Positions 27,118 to 36,103 of a stretch of DNA of 64,000 bases are shown here, one piece after another. The DNA comes from Caldicoprobacter oshimai DSM 21659 (GTDB taxonomy: Bacteria > Bacillota > Clostridia > Caldicoprobacterales > Caldicoprobacteraceae). Made by a program: the position numbers and the translations under genes. How positions within the stretch are numbered: the stretch's first letter is position 1; each line of letters starts with the position of its first letter. Location: positions 868,001-932,000 of the forward strand of contig JAGB01000002.1 of NCBI GenBank assembly GCA_000526435.1, written 5' to 3'. Under the pieces are notes generated by a model, which made no database searches, was not told where the DNA came from, and saw only the letters and a list, made by a program, of their open reading frames with translations.

Positions 27118-28410
27118 CTACTCTACGTACGGCAGTTCGATTACAAATTTCGTTCCCACGCCCACCTTGCTTTGTACTCTAATATTGCCATTATGATTTT
27201 TTATGATATTTTTGCATAAAGTCAGTCCCAGACCGCTGCCACCTTTTTTTGTGGTGTAAAAGAGCTTGAATATGTCCGAAAGGTGTTCTTCAGGGATTCC
27301 CATCCCTGTATCCTCAAATTCGATCAACGCCACGCCAGACCGTTCATCCCTCAAAAGCCTTATGGTAAGGGTACCTCCTTTTTCCATGGCTTGTATGGCG
27401 TTTTCGATTAAATTAATAAATACCTGTTGAATAGCGCCCTTATCCACCTTTACATACACATTTTGCTCAGGCATCATGAGCTTTATATCCACTTTTCCTA
27501 TACGAGCTTTGGCAAGCATCAGGTCAACCACATAGCAGAGCAACTCGTTTAGCGAATGCCTCATAAGTTTCAGCTGTGGTGGCCTGGTCAAACTTTTAAA
27601 ATCATTCAGGAGCTTATCAACCCGCGTGACCTCTGTCAGTATTTTATCTGCTCTTAATGTATCCAGCACTTTTTCAAGCTGCAGCAGCTGTACGTATGCA
27701 CTTATGGTGGACAACGAGTTGCGGATCTCGTGGGATAGCATAGAAGCGGTATTGACGATATCGTTATTAAATTCAAACAATCTGCGGTTAAAAGCCTCCA
27801 GCTCCGCATATTCACTCCTTAAACCCAGCTGATCCTCTATCCCCTTGGCTGCCAGAATGACCATCCCTAACATGCCATAGTTGGCATCCTCTTCTTTCAC
27901 ATAAATGCCCAAAGCTCCCAAAATCCTGCCATCCATGGCATGAATAGGGGCGGCAACACCAGCCCAACCTTTAAAAGCCGCTAAAAAATGCTGATCACCA
28001 AATACAGCAATCGGCTTATCGATGACAATGCATGTGCCCAGGGAATTGGTCCCTATATTATTCTCTCTGACTATATGCCCTTTCTCAATCCCCAGCTTGG
28101 CAAGGAGAGGTGCCTCCCCTAGCTTATAAAAAATCACGCACTCTTTATCACATAAAAGCACTACGCTATTGTGTTGGGGGATAAGGCTCTTTATTTTCAT
28201 CATATAAGGAAGTGCAAAATCGATAAGGATTTGGTTGTTTTTTACGATATCGCTCAGTTCAAACTCAGACACTGTCTCTATCTTTGGCAGATCCCGATGT
28301 GCCAAACCATTGCCTTTACATCGCTCCCATGACAGGCGTATTTCCTCATCAAAATTCCAAAGATTTTGCTTCGATTCTTCCTCCATATCGAAATTCATAC
28401 CCTTTATCAT
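27118..28410 (-). CDS. GAF-domain sensor histidine kinase (cytoplasmic, orphan)
   Basis: A 430-residue kinase without membrane segments. The N-terminal half resembles the GAF sensor of AcoR-type sigma-54 activators (SWERCKGNGL..., NNIGTNSLGTCIVIDKP, FKGWAGVAAPIHAMDGRILGALGI). The kinase half shows the phospho-acceptor box LSHEIRNSLS, the N-box NLIENAIQAM, the G1 box DTGMGIPEE and the G2 box GGSGLGL. ATG 28410 follows GGAGGATTGGGG. No response regulator is adjacent, so the partner is elsewhere. The ligand may be a small molecule sensed in the cytoplasm. Confidence 0.9.
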   Translation of the reverse strand: MIKGMNFDMEEESKQNLWNFDEEIRLSWERCKGNGLAHRDLPKIETVSEFELSDIVKNNQILIDFALPYMMKIKSLIPQHNSVVLLCDKECVIFYKLGEAPLLAKLGIEKGHIVRENNIGTNSLGTCIVIDKPIAVFGDQHFLAAFKGWAGVAAPIHAMDGRILGALGIYVKEEDANYGMLGMVILAAKGIEDQLGLRSEYAELEAFNRRLFEFNNDIVNTASMLSHEIRNSLSTISAYVQLLQLEKVLDTLRADKILTEVTRVDKLLNDFKSLTRPPQLKLMRHSLNELLCYVVDLMLAKARIGKVDIKLMMPEQNVYVKVDKGAIQQVFINLIENAIQAMEKGGTLTIRLLRDERSGVALIEFEDTGMGIPEEHLSDIFKLFYTTKKGGSGLGLTLCKNIIKNHNGNIRVQSKVGVGTKFVIELPYVE

Positions 28411-28663
28411 CCCCAATCCTCCAGTTGTACAAAAATAATACAAGAAACCGGTTGCTGAAATAAAGTTTCACATTTTTCTTCTAACTTTTATAAATTCTAT
28501 ATCGATCCCTAAATTCCTTCAAAAATTAACTTGGGACCCGACAAAATATCGGTAGGAATATAGTCCATAAAATTAGCTTATTTTAAAACAACGTTACAAT
28601 AATAAACGTCACCATAATATATATAATCGCTTGAGCCAAAATATATTCAGCTCTACAAAGCGT

Positions 28664-28692
28664 TTGACAACAAATAAATCGAAATTTATAAT
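28664..28692 (+). promoter_or_regulatory. sigma-A promoter of the MATE gene
   Basis: A consensus TTGACA (28664-28669), 17-base spacer and consensus TATAAT (28687-28692), about 57 bases before the start codon. The rest of the 28411-28748 divergent gap shows no ORF. Confidence 0.85.
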
Positions 28693-28748
28693 GTAAAAGA
28701 CGACTTTCAAATTTCAAATCCACTATAAAACTTGAAGGAGAAAACAGT

Positions 28749-30125
28749 ATGTCAAAAACAATAGGAAGGGACTTGACAGAAGGAAGCATTGTAAGACATC
28801 TTATTGCTTTTTCATCGCCCTTACTTCTAGGCAACGTTTTTCAGGCGCTTTACAACACGGTCGACAGCATATGGGTGGGGCAGTTTCTAGGGCCAGAAGC
28901 ACTGGGCGCTGTATCAGTGAGTTTTCCCATCACCTTTGTATTGATATCCATGGTTATGGGTATTACCATGGCCACATCAGTACTGGTGTCACAGTATGCA
29001 GGCGCCAAAGACGCCGGCATGATTTCAAGGACCATAAACAACTCGTTTTTTATCTTGGGAATAGCCGCTGTCATATTTACAGGACTAGGACTTATTTTCA
29101 GCAAAAAGGTGCTCTTGCTTTTAAATACGCCGAAGAACATTCTCGGCTATGCGGTAGAGTATCTGAATATATACCTTTTAGGCCTTGTGTTTACATTCGG
29201 CTACAACGTAGTAAGCTCGGTGTTAAACGGCCTGGGGGATTCCAAAACGCCGGTTAAGTTCCTCATCATCGCTACAATCACCAACATCATCCTGGATCCC
29301 CTGCTTATCTTCGGCTTTGGGTTTATCCCAGAAATGGGCATCGCTGGAGCAGCCCTGGCAACAATAATGTCTCAGGCCCTGTCGTTCTTGCTGGTGTTTC
29401 AATTTCTCATCAAGAACGACCACCTTATAAAGCCTGATTTCAAAAATTTCAAGTTTGACCGTGCTCTGGCATGGAAGCTAATAAAAATTGGGTTGCCTGC
29501 GGGCCTTCAACAAATAGTGGTGTCCATGGGGCTGACCATGATGACGGGCATAATTAACCTTTTTGGTTCCAACGCAGTCGCGGCCTTTGGCGCCACCTCC
29601 AGGCTGGACCAGTTCGCTCATATGCCCGCCATGTCATTAGGCCTAGCCACATCGGCCCTTACAGGCCAAAACCTGGGAGCCGAAAAGCATGAGAGGGTCA
29701 AGGAAATATTCAAGTGGGGCAATATACTGGCGGGTGGCATCACAGCCCTAATCGTCATACTGGTAATGGCATTCCCCAGAGCCATTTTGCAGATTTTCAC
29801 CACTACCCCTCATGTACTGGACATAGGCAGCAGGTACCTGAGAATCGTAGGGATCTCCTATATTCCCTTTTCTTTGATGTTTGTGACAAACGGAATACTG
29901 AGAGGGGCGGGAGATACACTGCCCACCATGATTTTCTCGATTGTATCCCTGTGGCTTATAAGAATACCGCTGGCTCGTTACCTGTCATCGTTAAAAAGCT
30001 TAGGAGTGGATGGCATCTGGATGGCCATAGCCATAAGTTCCGTAATCTCTATGATAATGAGCATCACTTACTATTTATCCGGCAAGTGGAAAAACAAAAA
30101 AGTGGTCACCAAAAAGGCCCAGTGA
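28749..30125 (+). CDS. MATE family efflux transporter
   Basis: A 458-residue protein with about 12 hydrophobic segments in two halves, of the multidrug and toxin extrusion family (DinF/NorM-like branch). Typical motifs are IVRHLIAFSSPLLLGNVFQALYNTVDSIWVG and GLGDSKTPVKF. It would export cationic compounds using a Na+ or H+ gradient. ATG 28749 is preceded by AAGGAG. It is monocistronic with a strong promoter. The substrate cannot be predicted. Confidence 0.93.
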   Translation: MSKTIGRDLTEGSIVRHLIAFSSPLLLGNVFQALYNTVDSIWVGQFLGPEALGAVSVSFPITFVLISMVMGITMATSVLVSQYAGAKDAGMISRTINNSFFILGIAAVIFTGLGLIFSKKVLLLLNTPKNILGYAVEYLNIYLLGLVFTFGYNVVSSVLNGLGDSKTPVKFLIIATITNIILDPLLIFGFGFIPEMGIAGAALATIMSQALSFLLVFQFLIKNDHLIKPDFKNFKFDRALAWKLIKIGLPAGLQQIVVSMGLTMMTGIINLFGSNAVAAFGATSRLDQFAHMPAMSLGLATSALTGQNLGAEKHERVKEIFKWGNILAGGITALIVILVMAFPRAILQIFTTTPHVLDIGSRYLRIVGISYIPFSLMFVTNGILRGAGDTLPTMIFSIVSLWLIRIPLARYLSSLKSLGVDGIWMAIAISSVISMIMSITYYLSGKWKNKKVVTKKAQ

Positions 30126-30310
30126 CCAGCTTTTTGCATACCTTAGCTCCACAGTAGATAAGCATAAAACACGGAGCATATCATTTAAACATGTCGTTCT
30201 TTAAACATGTTGCTCTTCCCGCTCACAACACAAATTTACAACGACATAAACTCGAAAAAACTCGAACCGGTCATCCCTCAAGTGTATATCTTTCTCCCTA
30301 CTGCCCTTTG

Positions 30311-31093
30311 TCACCTTATGCTCAAATAAGGAATTACATATGGTTTCTTCGAAACAGGGCTTTCAATTATCCTAGCATCCACCGAAAAGGCTGACATTAT
30401 ATTGTCCCGCGTCAGCACTTTAGCAGGAGAGCCACACGCTACCATTTGTCCTTCTTTCATTATGAGGATCTCATCACAGAATTCGGATGCCAGGTTTATA
30501 TCGTGAAGCACGACGATTACCAGCAATCCTTCAGACGCTAGGTCCCTCACAAGCGACAGTATCTCGATTTGATACCTTATGTCCAGGTGGGATACTGGCT
30601 CATCCATCAGCAGAATCTTTGGCCTTTGAGCCAGAGCCCGGGCTATATACACCCGCTGCCTTTCCCCCCCGCTCAGATGCCTTATGCTTCTCTCCTTAAA
30701 ATGCCATGTGTTGGTTGCCTTCATACATTCTTTTACAATATCCCTGTCTTGTTTTGTTTCAGATTGAAATCGCTTAATATACGGCATCCTGCCCATCATC
30801 ACTATGTCATAGCAGGTGAATTCGAAGTCATACACCCCGTCCTGTGGAACGTATCCGATATACCTTGCTCTCTCCTTTATGCTGTAATCCCTGATATTTT
30901 TCCCCAGTACGGACACGGTGCCGGAGACAGGCGTCAAATAACCCGATATGTTTTTAAGAAACGTGGTCTTGCCGCTGCCATTAGCGCCTATTATGCCCAG
31001 CACCATATTCCTCTCTATGCTAAGGTCTATTCCTTTTAATACCTCCACTTCTCCGTACGAGAACCTCAACCTATCCACCTTAAGAATGTTCAT
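30311..31093 (-). CDS. btuD: ABC transporter ATP-binding protein, cobalamin/iron-siderophore type
   Basis: A 260-residue ATPase of the FecE/BtuD group: Walker A GANGSGKTTF, signature LSGGERQRVYIARAL, Walker B ILLMDEP, H-loop VVLHD. It is the last gene of a transporter whose first gene is preceded by a cobalamin riboswitch, so the substrate is probably vitamin B12 or a corrinoid. It starts at ATG 31093, four bases after the permease stop. Confidence 0.9.
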   Translation of the reverse strand: MNILKVDRLRFSYGEVEVLKGIDLSIERNMVLGIIGANGSGKTTFLKNISGYLTPVSGTVSVLGKNIRDYSIKERARYIGYVPQDGVYDFEFTCYDIVMMGRMPYIKRFQSETKQDRDIVKECMKATNTWHFKERSIRHLSGGERQRVYIARALAQRPKILLMDEPVSHLDIRYQIEILSLVRDLASEGLLVIVVLHDINLASEFCDEILIMKEGQMVACGSPAKVLTRDNIMSAFSVDARIIESPVSKKPYVIPYLSIR

Positions 31094-31097
31094 GGCA

Positions 31098-32090
31098 TCA
31101 CATTCCTTCGCCTTTTCGTCTGTTCTTTATCAGCAGGTACAAGAAAAAGGGCCCGCCAAACGCTGCCGTGATTATACCTATAGGTACCTCTACCGGCTTC
31201 AATATCACCCTTGCCACTACATCGGCAAAAAGCAAAAAAGTTGCCCCTGCTATGGCACTGAAGGGCACAAGTACCCTGTTGTCGGGCCCTACAATAAGTC
31301 TCGATATATGAGGTACGATAAGTCCAACAAACCCTATGACCCCCCCAACCGATACAGCGGTTGCGGTCACCAGCGAACCAAGCGCAAGCACCACCTTTTT
31401 TACCAGTTCTGTATTGACCCCAAGATGCTCGGCCACCTCTTCCCCGGTCAATATGGCATTCACATCCCTTGAAAAGGTATACAGCACAAAAGAGCCGATG
31501 GCTATCACCGGCACCGAAAACATCACATCTTCCCAGCTTGTAAGATTGAATCCCCCCATGGTCCAAAAGATTATCCTCGACAGCTCACTACGGTTGAGCA
31601 GCATCATCAGGGATATGACAGCCGACATAAAAGCGCTTACGGCTATCCCGGCCAGCAGCATGGTGGTCATGGATATTCTGGCGCCGATTTTGGATATGGA
31701 GTACACAAAGAATACGGTGATGAGCGAAGTGATAAACGCCATAGCATTGAGCCCGAAGATTCCAAACCCCAGCACTATGGCTATGGTAGCGCCCAGGGCC
31801 GCCCCCGACGAAATCCCCAGCACATACGGATCAGCCATCGGGTTTCTCAGTAACCCCTGGAAAAAAGCCCCCACAACCGAGAGGCCCATACCCACCACAG
31901 CCGCCTCAATCGCCCTGGGGAGTCTCAAAGTAAGGATTATGGTCTTTGAGGGGTCATCGCCCTTGCCCGTGAAAACATCTAAAATTTTCCGCAGGGGCAT
32001 TTCCACCGCCCCCGCAGAAACCGAAAATATGGCCACTACGATAAACACAAGGAAAGCTATGACAAAATACGCGCTCCTTTTAAGCCTCAC
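31098..32090 (-). CDS. btuC: ABC transporter permease, FecCD/BtuC family
   Basis: A permease of about 330 residues with roughly ten hydrophobic segments and the FecCD motifs LRLPRAIEAAVVGMGLSVVGAFFQGLLRNPMADPYVLGISSGAALG and GFVGLIVPHISRL. I favour GTG 32090, just after the BtuF stop, with GGAGG in the last BtuF codons. A TTG at 32135 would overlap btuF by 44 bases. Its position in the riboswitch-controlled operon implies cobalamin uptake. Confidence 0.9.
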   Translation of the reverse strand: MRLKRSAYFVIAFLVFIVVAIFSVSAGAVEMPLRKILDVFTGKGDDPSKTIILTLRLPRAIEAAVVGMGLSVVGAFFQGLLRNPMADPYVLGISSGAALGATIAIVLGFGIFGLNAMAFITSLITVFFVYSISKIGARISMTTMLLAGIAVSAFMSAVISLMMLLNRSELSRIIFWTMGGFNLTSWEDVMFSVPVIAIGSFVLYTFSRDVNAILTGEEVAEHLGVNTELVKKVVLALGSLVTATAVSVGGVIGFVGLIVPHISRLIVGPDNRVLVPFSAIAGATFLLFADVVARVILKPVEVPIGIITAAFGGPFFLYLLIKNRRKGEGM

Positions 32091-32091
32091 T

Positions 32092-33129
32092 TTACTCAAA
32101 TACCTCCGGATGTAATATTCTGGCAATCTCTTCAAGAACTAATATGATTCTATTAGAAGGTCTGGAAATAAGGTCATCATTGCTTAACACAAATACCTTA
32201 TCATTTTTTACAGCATTTGTATCTCTATAACCTACCATATTTTTAATATCTTTTACTTTATCTGCATAAGAAGCCCCCATTATTATAATATCTGGATTTT
32301 TCTTGACCAGTTCCTCAGTGCTGTACTGTATCCATTCACCGTCTGCATCAGCCGCTATATTCTCACCGCCGGCCAGGGCTATCAGCTCATCAATGAAGGA
32401 GCCTTTGCCGGCCGTCCAGTTGCCATTTATGTCGAGCAGATAAAACACCTTTACTTTGGGCAAATCCTTTGTCTTGCCGCTTATCTCATCAATTTTATTC
32501 TGCATCTCACGTATAACTTCCTGCCCTTTCTCCTGTTTGCCCGTCAGCTTTCCGATGAGCTGAATGGATTCATATATCTGCTTGATGTTTCTGGCTTCCA
32601 GCACCGCAACAGGAATACCAGTAGACTGCTGCAGCGACTCCATCTGGTCCTTGCCAGACAAAGAAGACGCAAAAATTATATCTGGCTTTTGGGCGATAAT
32701 GGCTTCCACGTTGGGCCCATTGAAATCGCCCACTTTGGGCACATCTTGCACTTCCGGGGGATAATTATCAAACGTGGTGACGCCCACCACCCTGTCGCCC
32801 GCTCCCAAAGCGTAGATAAGCTCGGTTATGGAAGGAGCAAGCGATACTATTCGCTGGGGCTCCTTTTCAACGGTTACTTCCCTGCCCACGAAATCAGTGA
32901 ACTTAAATGGGAACGCTACAGCGTCGCCAACATCTGTATCCTGAGATTCGCTATCAGGGATAGTCCCCTGTACTGCCTTGCCAGCATCTTCAGACTCGGT
33001 ATCCTGCGATGCGTCGCTATCGTTGGCAATATCCTGCGGCTTCTCGCCACTAGCGTTTGAGCAGGCCACAGCCCAAAAGGCCAGCAAAAGCACCAGCAAC
33101 CACCCAAGCAAACCTTTCAACCTTCTCAT
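32092..33129 (-). CDS. btuF: cobalamin/corrinoid-binding lipoprotein (BtuF-like)
   Basis: A 345-residue substrate-binding lipoprotein of the BtuF/FepB cluster: signal with lipobox AVAC, an acidic linker of about 40 residues, then the helical-backbone periplasmic binding fold (PQRIVSLAPSITELIYALGAGDRVVGVTTFDNYP). ATG 33129 has AGGAGG six bases upstream. It is the first gene of btuFCD behind the cobalamin riboswitch and its terminator, so expression should fall when cobalamin is plentiful. Confidence 0.9.
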   Translation of the reverse strand: MRRLKGLLGWLLVLLLAFWAVACSNASGEKPQDIANDSDASQDTESEDAGKAVQGTIPDSESQDTDVGDAVAFPFKFTDFVGREVTVEKEPQRIVSLAPSITELIYALGAGDRVVGVTTFDNYPPEVQDVPKVGDFNGPNVEAIIAQKPDIIFASSLSGKDQMESLQQSTGIPVAVLEARNIKQIYESIQLIGKLTGKQEKGQEVIREMQNKIDEISGKTKDLPKVKVFYLLDINGNWTAGKGSFIDELIALAGGENIAADADGEWIQYSTEELVKKNPDIIIMGASYADKVKDIKNMVGYRDTNAVKNDKVFVLSNDDLISRPSNRIILVLEEIARILHPEVFE

Positions 33130-33167
33130 AACCATCCTCCTCAGCTTAAGGTTTTTTGTTTATCATG

Positions 33168-33203
33168 AAAAAAGGCCCACCTCCCCACGGAGGCAGGCCT
33201 TTT
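33168..33203 (-). terminator. expression-platform terminator of the cobalamin riboswitch
   Basis: A strong hairpin AAAGGCCTGCCTCC/GGAGGTGGGCCTTT followed by a T-run on the minus strand, between the aptamer and btuF. It is probably the element that stops transcription when cobalamin binds. Confidence 0.85.
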
Positions 33204-33291
33204 AGGCACAAAGGCACAAAAGCAGACAAAACGATATTCCAAAGCCGAGCACAAAAATACCGTTCCACCTTCCCTCCGAAGGCGAACTATC

Positions 33292-33472
33292 CACGTCTTA
33301 TGGCAGGTCTCCTGGCTCGCGATTCATCTTCCACCCAACCTTCCCATCCCCTTCAACCGAATTGGGGGACAGTGGCATATCAGGGCTTCATCCTCGCTCA
33401 CAGTAGCGGGGGCTGCAGCGGATTTTCACCGCTTTCCCTTTTAACCTTTCGGACCATAAGACTTAAACCGGC
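33292..33472 (-). promoter_or_regulatory. cobalamin riboswitch (B12 element)
   Basis: On the minus strand the aptamer shows the family core in order: GGTTTAAGTCTTATGG, AAAGGGAA, GGTGAAAATCCGCTGCAGCC, CCGCTACTGTGAGC, and the highly conserved B12 box GCCAGGAGACCTGCC (near 33299-33313). It precedes btuFCD with a terminator in between and is transcribed from the promoter at 33493-33521. It overlaps the last codons of the upstream ORF (33441-33770). Confidence 0.97.
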
Positions 33473-33770
33473 TATGCAATTGTATATATAAAATTTTACA
33501 ATTGTTGATGGGACAAGTCAATAGCCATTTAACTATTTTGTATTTTGAAGACTGCTTTTTCAGCCCTTCTTCGATCCACTCAAAGAATTCATCAGGCACC
33601 TCTATGTAACGTCCTAGCGTATCCTGCTCAAAGCGACAAATACCAAACTCGCGGTAGCACAGCAAAGGACCATATCCCGTATCCTCGGCGAAAAACTCCA
33701 GCAAATAGGTATAGGGCTGAAGTATTATTCCTTCCAGGCCATCCCTTTCATTGTGCACCACCACATCCAC
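33441..33770 (-). CDS. small hypothetical protein running into the cobalamin riboswitch
   Basis: I do not recognise this protein of 109 residues. It starts ATG 33770 with AAAGG about eight bases upstream, and has a globular-looking, acidic N-terminal two thirds (YLLEFFAEDTGYGPLLCYREF, EVPDEFFEWIEEGL). The last 27 or so codons coincide with the btu promoter and the first 30 bases of the B12 aptamer, where sequence is constrained by RNA function, so the original protein probably ended earlier and lost its stop. Coding status is uncertain. Confidence 0.5.
   Translation of the reverse strand: MDVVVHNERDGLEGIILQPYTYLLEFFAEDTGYGPLLCYREFGICRFEQDTLGRYIEVPDEFFEWIEEGLKKQSSKYKIVKWLLTCPINNCKILYIQLHSRFKSYGPKG
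33493..33521 (-). promoter_or_regulatory. sigma-A promoter of the cobalamin riboswitch transcript
   Basis: The minus-strand -35 TTGACT (33521-33516) and -10 TAAAAT (33498-33493) are 17 bases apart, about 20 bases before the aptamer. It lies inside the coding frame 33441-33770. Confidence 0.75.
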
Positions 33771-33877
33771 TATCCTTTGTATTATATCAATATTTTAGCA
33801 CATAAGACAATCACTTGCACTCCTAAATCCCATCTATACTCCATCTCATTTATGCATTCTTTGGATAAGATTGATAT

Positions 33878-33905
33878 TTGAATTTCAAATTCAGTGGTAT
33901 ATAAT
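33878..33905 (+). promoter_or_regulatory. sigma-A promoter of the HPr-like gene
   Basis: TTGAAT (33878-33883), a 16-base spacer, then consensus TATAAT (33900-33905), about 50 bases before the start codon. Confidence 0.65.
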
Positions 33906-33956
33906 ATATGGAACTGAGAATATGATCTTTAAGTAAAAAGGGAGGTGGGTTACGGC

Positions 33957-34190
33957 ATGACGATAGAAAGGCAGGTAAAGCTCGAGAAGCTCACCCAGGT
34001 GTGTGACTTCGTCAACCTGGCTTCCAAATACAGCTGCGACGTAAAGGTGAAGAGCAACGACCACGTAGTAGATGGCAAGAGCATACTGGGCATATTGACC
34101 CTCTCCCTGTGGAAGCCGGTGACGGTATCAGCCTCGGGAGAGGACGCTGAAGAATTTGTAGCCCAACTGGGGCCATTTCGACCTCAATGA
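33957..34190 (+). CDS. HPr-like protein lacking the active-site histidine
   Basis: A 77-residue protein of the HPr fold. ASKYSCDVKVK and DGKSILGILTLS align with the HPr regions around residues 27-35 and 43-52, and the regulatory Ser46 position (GKSILG) is retained. The PTS phosphorylation site His15 and its neighbours (HARPA in true HPr) are replaced by an EKLTQV segment, so it cannot act as a classical phosphocarrier. The GGAGG site is 11 bases before ATG 33957; GTG 33945 is too close to it. It might be regulatory, like Crh, or unrelated to sugar uptake. No PTS gene is nearby. Confidence 0.75.
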   Translation: MTIERQVKLEKLTQVCDFVNLASKYSCDVKVKSNDHVVDGKSILGILTLSLWKPVTVSASGEDAEEFVAQLGPFRPQ

Positions 34191-34234
34191 AAAAGGTATC
34201 CCTTCAATAATAAAAAGCGAGAGGGATACCTTTT
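34191..34234. terminator. bidirectional terminator after the HPr-like gene
   Basis: AAAAGGTATCCC and GGGATACCTTTT form a long stem beginning at the stop codon. The remaining 34235-34429 shows no ORF that I would accept. Confidence 0.8.
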
Positions 34235-34429
34235 CGTTTTTAAGCAATTTTTTCAGTATGCGTATGTCCCATGCTTTAAACGCACACACCACTGCTTTTA
34301 GCCCAAGGTCAAGCATGCTCTGCCTTTTACAATCAAACCCAACGTGCAATTTACACCAATGCATTATACTGCCAAAGAGAAAAGCGTAAATACTATTTTA
34401 AACGGTGTAAACCGCAATATTGCAGTGGT

Positions 34430-35854
34430 CTACGCTTCCACAAGGAAAGCATGATATCCTCGCATGGCTTCGTATATATCCGCCTTGCTGGTAACTTCCC
34501 AGGGCGCATGCATGCTGTGAACCGGAACCCCGCAGTCTATTACATCCATTCCATATTTGGCAAGTATGTACGCGATGGTTCCGCCACCACCTTGGTCCAC
34601 CTTGCCCAATTCAGCAGTCTGCCATGTAACGCCGTGCTTATCCATGATGGCACGAAGATAGGCAATATATTCGGCATTGGCATCGTTGCTGCCAGATTTT
34701 CCCCGCGTCCCGGTGTATTTGTTAAACGTGATGCCTTTGCCCAAATAGGCAGCGTTTTTCTTCTCCATTACCGACGGGTAGTTTGGATCGAAACCCGCAC
34801 TGACATCGCAGGACAGCATTTTGGAATTGGCCAGGGCCCGCCGCATCTTAAGCTCACTGTAATCCCCCGAAAGGTTCATGATTTCAGCTAAGGTGTTCTC
34901 AAAAAAACGCGATGTCATGCCTGTTGCTCCTACGCTGCCTATCTCTTCCTTGTCCACCATCAATGCCACACACGTCTTTTCAGGGCTTTCCACCCTCATG
35001 AGGGCTTCGAAAGACGTATAAGCGCATACGCGATCATCCTGTCCATAGGCAATGACCATGCTTCGATCCAGCCCATAATCCCTTGCCGGCCCTGCAGGTA
35101 CCACCTCCAACTCTGCCGAAACAAAGTCCTCTTCATCTATCCCATACCTCTCATTGAGCAGGCGCAAGACATTCTTCTTGACCCGCTCCCCCTCGTTTTT
35201 ATCGTCTACCTTGAGCGGCATGCTGCCTACGCACACGTTGAGGTCCTCACCTTCAATACCTTTGGCAAGCTTTTTCTCCATCTGCTCAGCAGCCAAATGG
35301 ATTAGAAGGTCGGAGATCCCCACTACAGGGTCATCATCCTTTTCGCCAATCACCACGTCAATGACCGTACCGTCCTTCTTAACCACCACCCCGTGTATGG
35401 CCAGCGGTATGGCAACCCATTGATACTTCTTAATGCCGCCATAATAATGGGTTTCAAGCATCGCCAGACCTGAATCTTCATATAGTGGATTCTGTTTTAA
35501 ATCAAGGCGTGGCGAATCTATATGGGCCCCCAGAATTCTCATGCCCTTCTCAAGGGGCTGCTGCCCGATAACAAACAAAGCCAATGTCTTGCCCATGTTG
35601 TTGGCATACAGCTTATCGCCGGGTTTCAGTCTCTCCCCTCGCGCCATAACCTCCTCAAGATTTCGATAACCACGGCTTTCGGCCAGTGCAATGAACTCCC
35701 TGACACATTCCCTTTCAGTTTTGCACTTTGATATAAAAGCCTTGTAGCCTTCAGCAAAAGAAAATACCCTGCCTAGCTCTTCGTCGGTGTACTTATCCCA
35801 GGCATATTTATATACCTTTACCAAATCCAAACCGCTCTTTTCATTCGCACCCAT
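34430..35854 (-). CDS. M18 family aminopeptidase
   Basis: A 474-residue cytoplasmic zinc aminopeptidase of the M18 family (aspartyl/leucyl aminopeptidase I type). The zinc ligands and catalytic residues are visible in order: AHIDSPR, VDKEEIGS, SCDVSAGFDP and PVHSMHAPWE. TGTRGKSGSNDANAEY is also typical. It acts in peptide turnover. The start ATG 35854 lies about 14 bases after AAGGGGATG. Nothing in the flanking gap at 35855-36103 looks like a gene; a 66-codon frame there has no support. Confidence 0.93.
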   Translation of the reverse strand: MGANEKSGLDLVKVYKYAWDKYTDEELGRVFSFAEGYKAFISKCKTERECVREFIALAESRGYRNLEEVMARGERLKPGDKLYANNMGKTLALFVIGQQPLEKGMRILGAHIDSPRLDLKQNPLYEDSGLAMLETHYYGGIKKYQWVAIPLAIHGVVVKKDGTVIDVVIGEKDDDPVVGISDLLIHLAAEQMEKKLAKGIEGEDLNVCVGSMPLKVDDKNEGERVKKNVLRLLNERYGIDEEDFVSAELEVVPAGPARDYGLDRSMVIAYGQDDRVCAYTSFEALMRVESPEKTCVALMVDKEEIGSVGATGMTSRFFENTLAEIMNLSGDYSELKMRRALANSKMLSCDVSAGFDPNYPSVMEKKNAAYLGKGITFNKYTGTRGKSGSNDANAEYIAYLRAIMDKHGVTWQTAELGKVDQGGGGTIAYILAKYGMDVIDCGVPVHSMHAPWEVTSKADIYEAMRGYHAFLVEA

Positions 35855-36103
35855 CTTTAAAACTCATCCCCTTATTTTAAAGTTTATGTAACCTTTTATA
35901 ATCGCTATAGCTTTTATCCCCACCAAGCAGTTTATACACCCACCACTGGTTATGTGGTAACAGACAAATCCTCCAGATACTTCCTTCAATATTTTACCAC
36001 ATTTTTTAAAATAATTCATCCATATACTGCAAAAACATAATTCACTGAACTTGATATAAGCCAAAAATTTCCTTAAACACTCAACTATAACGAGGTAAAA
36101 CTT

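Noticed and set aside
31336-32115. 259-codon plus-strand ORF
   Set aside because: It is antisense to the btuC permease gene, whose hydrophobic codon pattern creates a long open complement; no ribosome site or recognisable domain.
34128-34364. 78-codon minus-strand ORF after the HPr-like gene
   Set aside because: It spans the bidirectional terminator stem and part of the HPr-like gene; no start signal.
35864-36064. 66-codon minus-strand ORF between the M18 and feoB genes
   Set aside because: Low-complexity, no ribosome site, no similarity that I recognise.
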